Assembly (NCBI GenBank): GCA_009926615.1 | Contig: RFOM01000022.1 | Coordinates: 1 to 54,629 of the forward strand | Source of the DNA: Pseudomonadota bacterium | Lineage (GTDB): Bacteria; Bdellovibrionota_B; Oligoflexia; Silvanigrellales; Silvanigrellaceae | Length of the DNA stretch: 54,629 nucleotides | Direction of reading: 5' to 3' | Part shown: positions 50,793-54,629 of the stretch, piece after piece | Layout of the letters: the number at the start of each line of letters is the position of its first letter | Numbering within the stretch: position 1 is the stretch's first letter | Made by a program: the position numbers and the translations under genes | Notes under the pieces: generated by a model | Told to the model about the DNA's origin: nothing | The model's database searches: none | Seen by the model: the letters and a program-made list of their open reading frames with translations, nothing else

Positions 50793-52655
50793 ATGCGTCC
50801 TAGAAATTTCCCGATTTCGCTGACACTTGTCGCCCTGACCACGTTTGTGGCCGGGGCTTCTGTGTTGGAAGCAGGTTTTTCTCCAGCAAACGCTTTTGCG
50901 GCCGCGAAAGAGTCACAGTCCCCCGCGGCAAGTGAAGACACAAAACCAATCGCCAGTTTTTCACCTCAGCTGCGCTGGGGCCGGGTTGGCAACGACTCTT
51001 ACGCAGGCGAGATTGTCGCCTCTCTCGGAAAACTTTTTGAAACAAATTCCGAACGTATCAACTTTGCCAAGAATGAATTGCCCAATTTGCTGGAACAGGC
51101 GCTTCCAAGAAGCGTTGGCAGACTTTTTCCCTTTCGCCGCTCCCACAAAATCCCCGAGAGCTTTTTCTTCGAAAATTTTGGAAGGGAAGGTTTTTTTGTG
51201 GGCGAACTCGACCCCAAGGTTCCACCGATTTTGTCAGCGACTGACACAGCTGACTGGGTTGAGCTGAGAAGTCCCAGGCGAGTCGAGACAGCGCGTGAAT
51301 TCACTCCACCTTTGCCTTTGAGCCTGGGTTTGCGTGGACTTGGCACCCAAAAACCTTGGTCGACTGAAATATTCTCTTCAAGCTGGAATCTACATTTCGA
51401 CAACGCCGCCGCAATCGTTGAATTCGGCGGTCTCAAGTGCTGGAACAAAGCTCAACCCAAAAAACCATTCGCTTCGCTTGCCGAACCAAGCCAATTTACA
51501 AAATGCAGTACTCCCTTAAAAAATGTGACGCAGGATGTTGTCCTGCCAAAGCAACTCCCGCGTAAAATCGGTGCTGCTGCAGCCGCAGCGTCGGCGGCCG
51601 TCAATCCGCCGTCCGCGCCGCCAAATTGTTTTCCAATGGGTTCATTGCAAACACAGACGCTTGAATTACTGGGAGACGAAAAGGCCGGGCATTGTCTTCT
51701 TTGGCGTGCGTCACAAGACGAACGCTTCCTGCACAAACCTCTGTCATCCAAGCTGATTTGTTTGAATGCAAGACATAAGAGCTTCCAAAAGACCCGTTTT
51801 AGCTCTGTTGTTGCCATTCTTCCATCGAGCTGGACTGATTCGGTGCACGTCATCGAGTCAGACGACGGACTTGTCACCTCACATCGCTTGAGCCTCGCAA
51901 CCCTGAGTGTGACAAAAGAAGAAATTTTGGTGCCAACCGGTCAAAACCTGCGCAGCAGTGCTTTTCCGCGGCAAAGGACCGGGCTGTACGCTTGCCAACA
52001 AAATTCGACTGCAGCAGCCCCTTCAAATATCAACTCTGACGTTTCTCCATCTTCGGTCGACTGGATTTACGTCGACAGCACGGTTTATGAAGGCTTGAGG
52101 CCGACACGCCCCGAGACCGATGTCGCTTGGCGACTGCGCGACTCAAAGAACGGTGCAGTTGAGGTGGAAAGGTTGAGTTGGCCACAGCTTCAGTATGATC
52201 ATCCGTCCATCACCAATGAACGTCCTTACGCGTGTGTTGCGGCTCGCCACATTGATGCACGCTGTGGACTCAGGGTTCTGCAGACAGCGATGCAGCTCTC
52301 CGAGGAATGGCTGAACAGGGACTTCGACAAAAGCGATGTGCCGGCGGCAACTCAACTTGCAGCCGTGTTGATTGTGGCACAATCACTCGAAAAGCTCGTC
52401 ACTGCGCTCCCGGATTGGAGTTTGCGGGGAGAAACCGAAGCTCTGCTGGATGTGTATTCGCTCAAGGCCAAACAGCTTCTTGAAAACAAGTCTTTGGCAT
52501 CTTCAGGAATCAAAGCAGAAAGAATGGAAAGGACGACTCGTTCGCCCAAACGCTACGTCGATCTCACCACGAGCTCACCGGACTATATCGCCATCAAAAA
52601 CCTGCTCTCAACATCTGCGGACTTCTGGGCTCTGCTCAAGCAAAAGTCTCTGTAA
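50793..52655 (+). CDS. Large exported protein of unknown function
   Basis: A 620-residue protein with a signal peptide (ISLTLVALTTFVAGASVLEA, then a possible cleavage near ANAFAA). Nothing in it matches a family I know. It is Ser/Pro-rich in several linkers (for example AAAAAASAAVNPPSAPPN near residue 275), has about ten Cys scattered through the middle, and a helical C-terminal region (TQLAAVLIVAQSLEKLVTALPDW). No membrane helix after the signal, so it is probably periplasmic or secreted. It lies between rpoZ and metG with gaps of 21 and 8 bases, suggesting co-transcription with housekeeping genes. Confidence 0.6.
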   Translation: MRPRNFPISLTLVALTTFVAGASVLEAGFSPANAFAAAKESQSPAASEDTKPIASFSPQLRWGRVGNDSYAGEIVASLGKLFETNSERINFAKNELPNLLEQALPRSVGRLFPFRRSHKIPESFFFENFGREGFFVGELDPKVPPILSATDTADWVELRSPRRVETAREFTPPLPLSLGLRGLGTQKPWSTEIFSSSWNLHFDNAAAIVEFGGLKCWNKAQPKKPFASLAEPSQFTKCSTPLKNVTQDVVLPKQLPRKIGAAAAAASAAVNPPSAPPNCFPMGSLQTQTLELLGDEKAGHCLLWRASQDERFLHKPLSSKLICLNARHKSFQKTRFSSVVAILPSSWTDSVHVIESDDGLVTSHRLSLATLSVTKEEILVPTGQNLRSSAFPRQRTGLYACQQNSTAAAPSNINSDVSPSSVDWIYVDSTVYEGLRPTRPETDVAWRLRDSKNGAVEVERLSWPQLQYDHPSITNERPYACVAARHIDARCGLRVLQTAMQLSEEWLNRDFDKSDVPAATQLAAVLIVAQSLEKLVTALPDWSLRGETEALLDVYSLKAKQLLENKSLASSGIKAERMERTTRSPKRYVDLTTSSPDYIAIKNLLSTSADFWALLKQKSL

Positions 52656-52663
52656 GGTTAGTC

Positions 52664-54629
52664 ATGAAAAAAGAATCAAGATATTTCACCACTCCTATTT
52701 ACTATGCCTCTGGTGAGCCTCACGCGGGTCACATCTACGCCACCACGTTGATGAACATCCTGAGCCAACACTATCGCCATCGCGGCATGGACACGCGCAC
52801 CCTGACCGGCATGGACGAGCACGGAGAAAAAATCGAGGAAACTGCGAAATCACAAGGTAAGCATGCGCAAAAACTGGTCGATGAGCTGGCCGTCAAGTGG
52901 AAGGAAATCTTTTCGCAGTTTGTGTTGTCGTATGATGTTTTCATGCGGACAACGAGCACCGAGCACAAAGAGAACGTCAAGCAAATTCTCAAACATTGCC
53001 ACGACAAAGGCGACATCTATTTTGGCGAGCATGAAGGTCGCTATTGCGTTGGCTGCGAAGCCTTCCTCACATCAAAAGAAATGGACGAAAACAACAATTG
53101 CCTTGTCCACAAGCGGCCAACAGAATTGCGCAAGGAAGGCAACTATTACTTCCGCGTGCAAAAATATCTGCCGCAAATCACCGAACTCGTCCGCAATGGC
53201 AAGATTGTAACCCAGAGACGCTACATCAATGAACTACTCGGGCTTTGCGAGACTTTCGAGGGTGACCTGAGTATCTCGCGCCCAAAATCGCGCACGAGTT
53301 GGGGCATCGAGTTACCTTTTGACCCCAACCATGTTGCATACGTCTGGTTTGATGCACTCCCCAATTACGTCACCGGAGTGGGTGGAATTCAAGCCGCGAG
53401 CACCAGTCCGTTTTGGCAATCAGCAACCCACGTTATTGGTCGCGACATTCTCAAGTTTCATGGGTTGTTTTGGCCCGCGATTCTTTTGTCTCTCGAATTG
53501 CCGGTGGCAAAACTTTGCGTCACGGGTTGGCTGCTTTCAGGCGGACACAAGATGTCCAAGAGTCTTGGCAATGTGATTTCGCCTGCCGACCTGTTGCCGC
53601 TGGGCAAAGACGCATTCGTCAACTCGGCCTTCCGTTTGGCAAACCCGGGCGAAGACGTCGACCTCACGCTCAAAACCATCATCGAAAGATACAACGCAGA
53701 CCTGGCCAACGGCATTGGAAATCTAGCCTCTCGTACCCTCGTCATGGTTGAGAAATACTTCGACGGTTTGATTCCACAATTCCAACCCTCTCATTTGATT
53801 GAAGACGAAAAGAAGCTGGTTGAGTCTGCACTCAAATTGCCTGAGTCTGTTGAAACCGCATTCGACGAATTCAGGCTGGCCGATGCCCTCAATCAAATTT
53901 GGGAGTTGATTGCCCAGACCGACAAGTACATTGCAACACAAAAACCGTGGGAATTGGGCAAGCATTCGGATGAGGTTTCGCGCGCGCGGCTTGCCAATGT
54001 TCTCGCCCACAGCACCGCGGTGATTAGGACAGTCGGATATTTGGCTGCTGCGTACTTTCCCGAGCGCATGACTGAACTGCTCAATGCCATCGGCGAAGAC
54101 ACCACAACGATGGGTGCTTCGTTCCAGCGCGCCCGCGAGTTCCATGCCATTCGCTCTGGTTTCAAGCTCGGCGAAATTCCTCGCCTGTTCCAGCGCATGG
54201 AAATACCGGCGAACCTGTCTCATCCACAAAGTGCGAAGCAGGATAAAAAGACGGGCGAAATAAAATCTGAACAACCTGCCGCGCAGAAAAACGTGACAGC
54301 GGCTGCATCTGACAAACCGGCAGATGCAACCATCGGCATTGAAGACTTCGCCAAGGTTCAAATCCGCGTCGGAACAGTTATTAATGCAGAACTCGTGGAA
54401 GGCTCCACCAAACTTCTGCGTCTTCGTGTCTCGTTGGGCGACCTCGGCACTCGGCAAATCTTCTCAGGCATTCGCGAGTGGATCACTCCGGAAGAACTGG
54501 TCAACCGCAAGGTTCTGATCGCATCAAACCTTGCCCCCCGCAAAATGAAGTTCGGCATGTCCGAAGGCATGCTTCTCTCCACAGAATCGCAGGCTGGAAA
54601 AATCACACCTGTATTTGTAGCCGAGGAAC
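52664..54629 (+). CDS. metG: Methionyl-tRNA synthetase, truncated at the right window edge
   Basis: About 655 residues are visible from the ATG at 52664; the end is off the window. The class I signatures are FTTPIYYASGEPHAGHIY (the HIGH-type loop, here HAGH) and GGHKMSKSLGNVISP (KMSKS, about residue 297). The Zn knuckle is YCVGCEAFL with a later CLVHK. After the anticodon-binding helices a Lys/Ala-rich linker leads to a C-terminal tRNA-binding EMAP/TRBP-type domain (IRVGTVINAELVEG, RQIFSGIREW, APRKMKFGMSEGM). Gene is eight bases after the exported protein. Confidence 0.95.
   Translation, partial: MKKESRYFTTPIYYASGEPHAGHIYATTLMNILSQHYRHRGMDTRTLTGMDEHGEKIEETAKSQGKHAQKLVDELAVKWKEIFSQFVLSYDVFMRTTSTEHKENVKQILKHCHDKGDIYFGEHEGRYCVGCEAFLTSKEMDENNNCLVHKRPTELRKEGNYYFRVQKYLPQITELVRNGKIVTQRRYINELLGLCETFEGDLSISRPKSRTSWGIELPFDPNHVAYVWFDALPNYVTGVGGIQAASTSPFWQSATHVIGRDILKFHGLFWPAILLSLELPVAKLCVTGWLLSGGHKMSKSLGNVISPADLLPLGKDAFVNSAFRLANPGEDVDLTLKTIIERYNADLANGIGNLASRTLVMVEKYFDGLIPQFQPSHLIEDEKKLVESALKLPESVETAFDEFRLADALNQIWELIAQTDKYIATQKPWELGKHSDEVSRARLANVLAHSTAVIRTVGYLAAAYFPERMTELLNAIGEDTTTMGASFQRAREFHAIRSGFKLGEIPRLFQRMEIPANLSHPQSAKQDKKTGEIKSEQPAAQKNVTAAASDKPADATIGIEDFAKVQIRVGTVINAELVEGSTKLLRLRVSLGDLGTRQIFSGIREWITPEELVNRKVLIASNLAPRKMKFGMSEGMLLSTESQAGKITPVFVAEE

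Overview
The window is a densely coded piece of a Gram-negative bacterial chromosome with roughly balanced base composition. No stretch above about 190 bases lacks a gene, and I see no insertion sequence, prophage, CRISPR array or rRNA. LolA, Lgt, several lipobox proteins, an outer-membrane secretin and a BamE/SmpA-like lipoprotein point to a two-membrane envelope. A cdaA-cdaR-glmM block, a Tad-type pilus locus, many secreted proteases and many lipoproteins are compatible with Bdellovibrionota/Oligoflexia or a neighbouring former 'deltaproteobacterial' group. That placement is an inference; no single marker here proves it.

Layout. (1) 1-10.4 kb, all minus strand: a GT39/Agl23-like membrane protein, an alpha/beta hydrolase, the GTPase Der and an RsmB-like rRNA methyltransferase. 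A translationally coupled lipid set follows: a diacylglycerol-kinase-like enzyme, a large protein whose C-terminal half resembles cyanobacterial acyl-ACP reductase, and a BtaA-like aminocarboxypropyl transferase that runs off the left edge. (2) 10.4-17.5 kb: CCA-adding enzyme, P5C dehydrogenase, a CapA-like protein, RibA, a multi-spanning membrane protein and a LOG-type phosphoribohydrolase. (3) 17.6-24.7 kb, plus strand, very tight: lolA, cdaA, cdaR (YbbR), glmM, an alpha/beta hydrolase, a TrpD-like protein and a degenerate TrpC-like protein. (4) 24.7-33.2 kb: lgt, an HU-like protein with a strong terminator, a secreted protein with a 15-unit NGPQ repeat coupled to a zinc-protease lipoprotein and an exported protein, a BamE-like lipoprotein, proC, an M48 protease, an AIM24-family protein and a proline-rich lipoprotein. 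(5) 33.3-41.0 kb: a divergent Tad/Flp locus. The minus arm has a pilin, CpaF ATPase and TadC-like protein; the plus arm has a DUF192-secretin fusion, an unknown membrane protein, a pilin-like protein and TadG- and TadE-like proteins. (6) 41.0-43.8 kb: tRNA-Phe and tRNA-Thr, then a secreted serine protease whose start codon overlaps the tRNA-Thr CCA end, two small exported proteins and a metzincin. (7) 43.9-50.3 kb, minus: a 7TM/PP2C phosphatase, a DUF6165 protein and an oligopeptide-type ABC importer without its ATPases. (8) 50.5-54.6 kb, plus: rpoZ, a large exported protein of unknown function, and metG, cut by the right edge.

The most unusual points are the kinase/AAR-like/BtaA lipid operon, the TrpD-TrpC pair in which TrpC has lost its catalytic residues, the DUF192-secretin fusion with an internal signal-peptide-like segment, and the tRNA-Thr gene that appears to supply both the Shine-Dalgarno sequence and the A of the start codon of the next gene.
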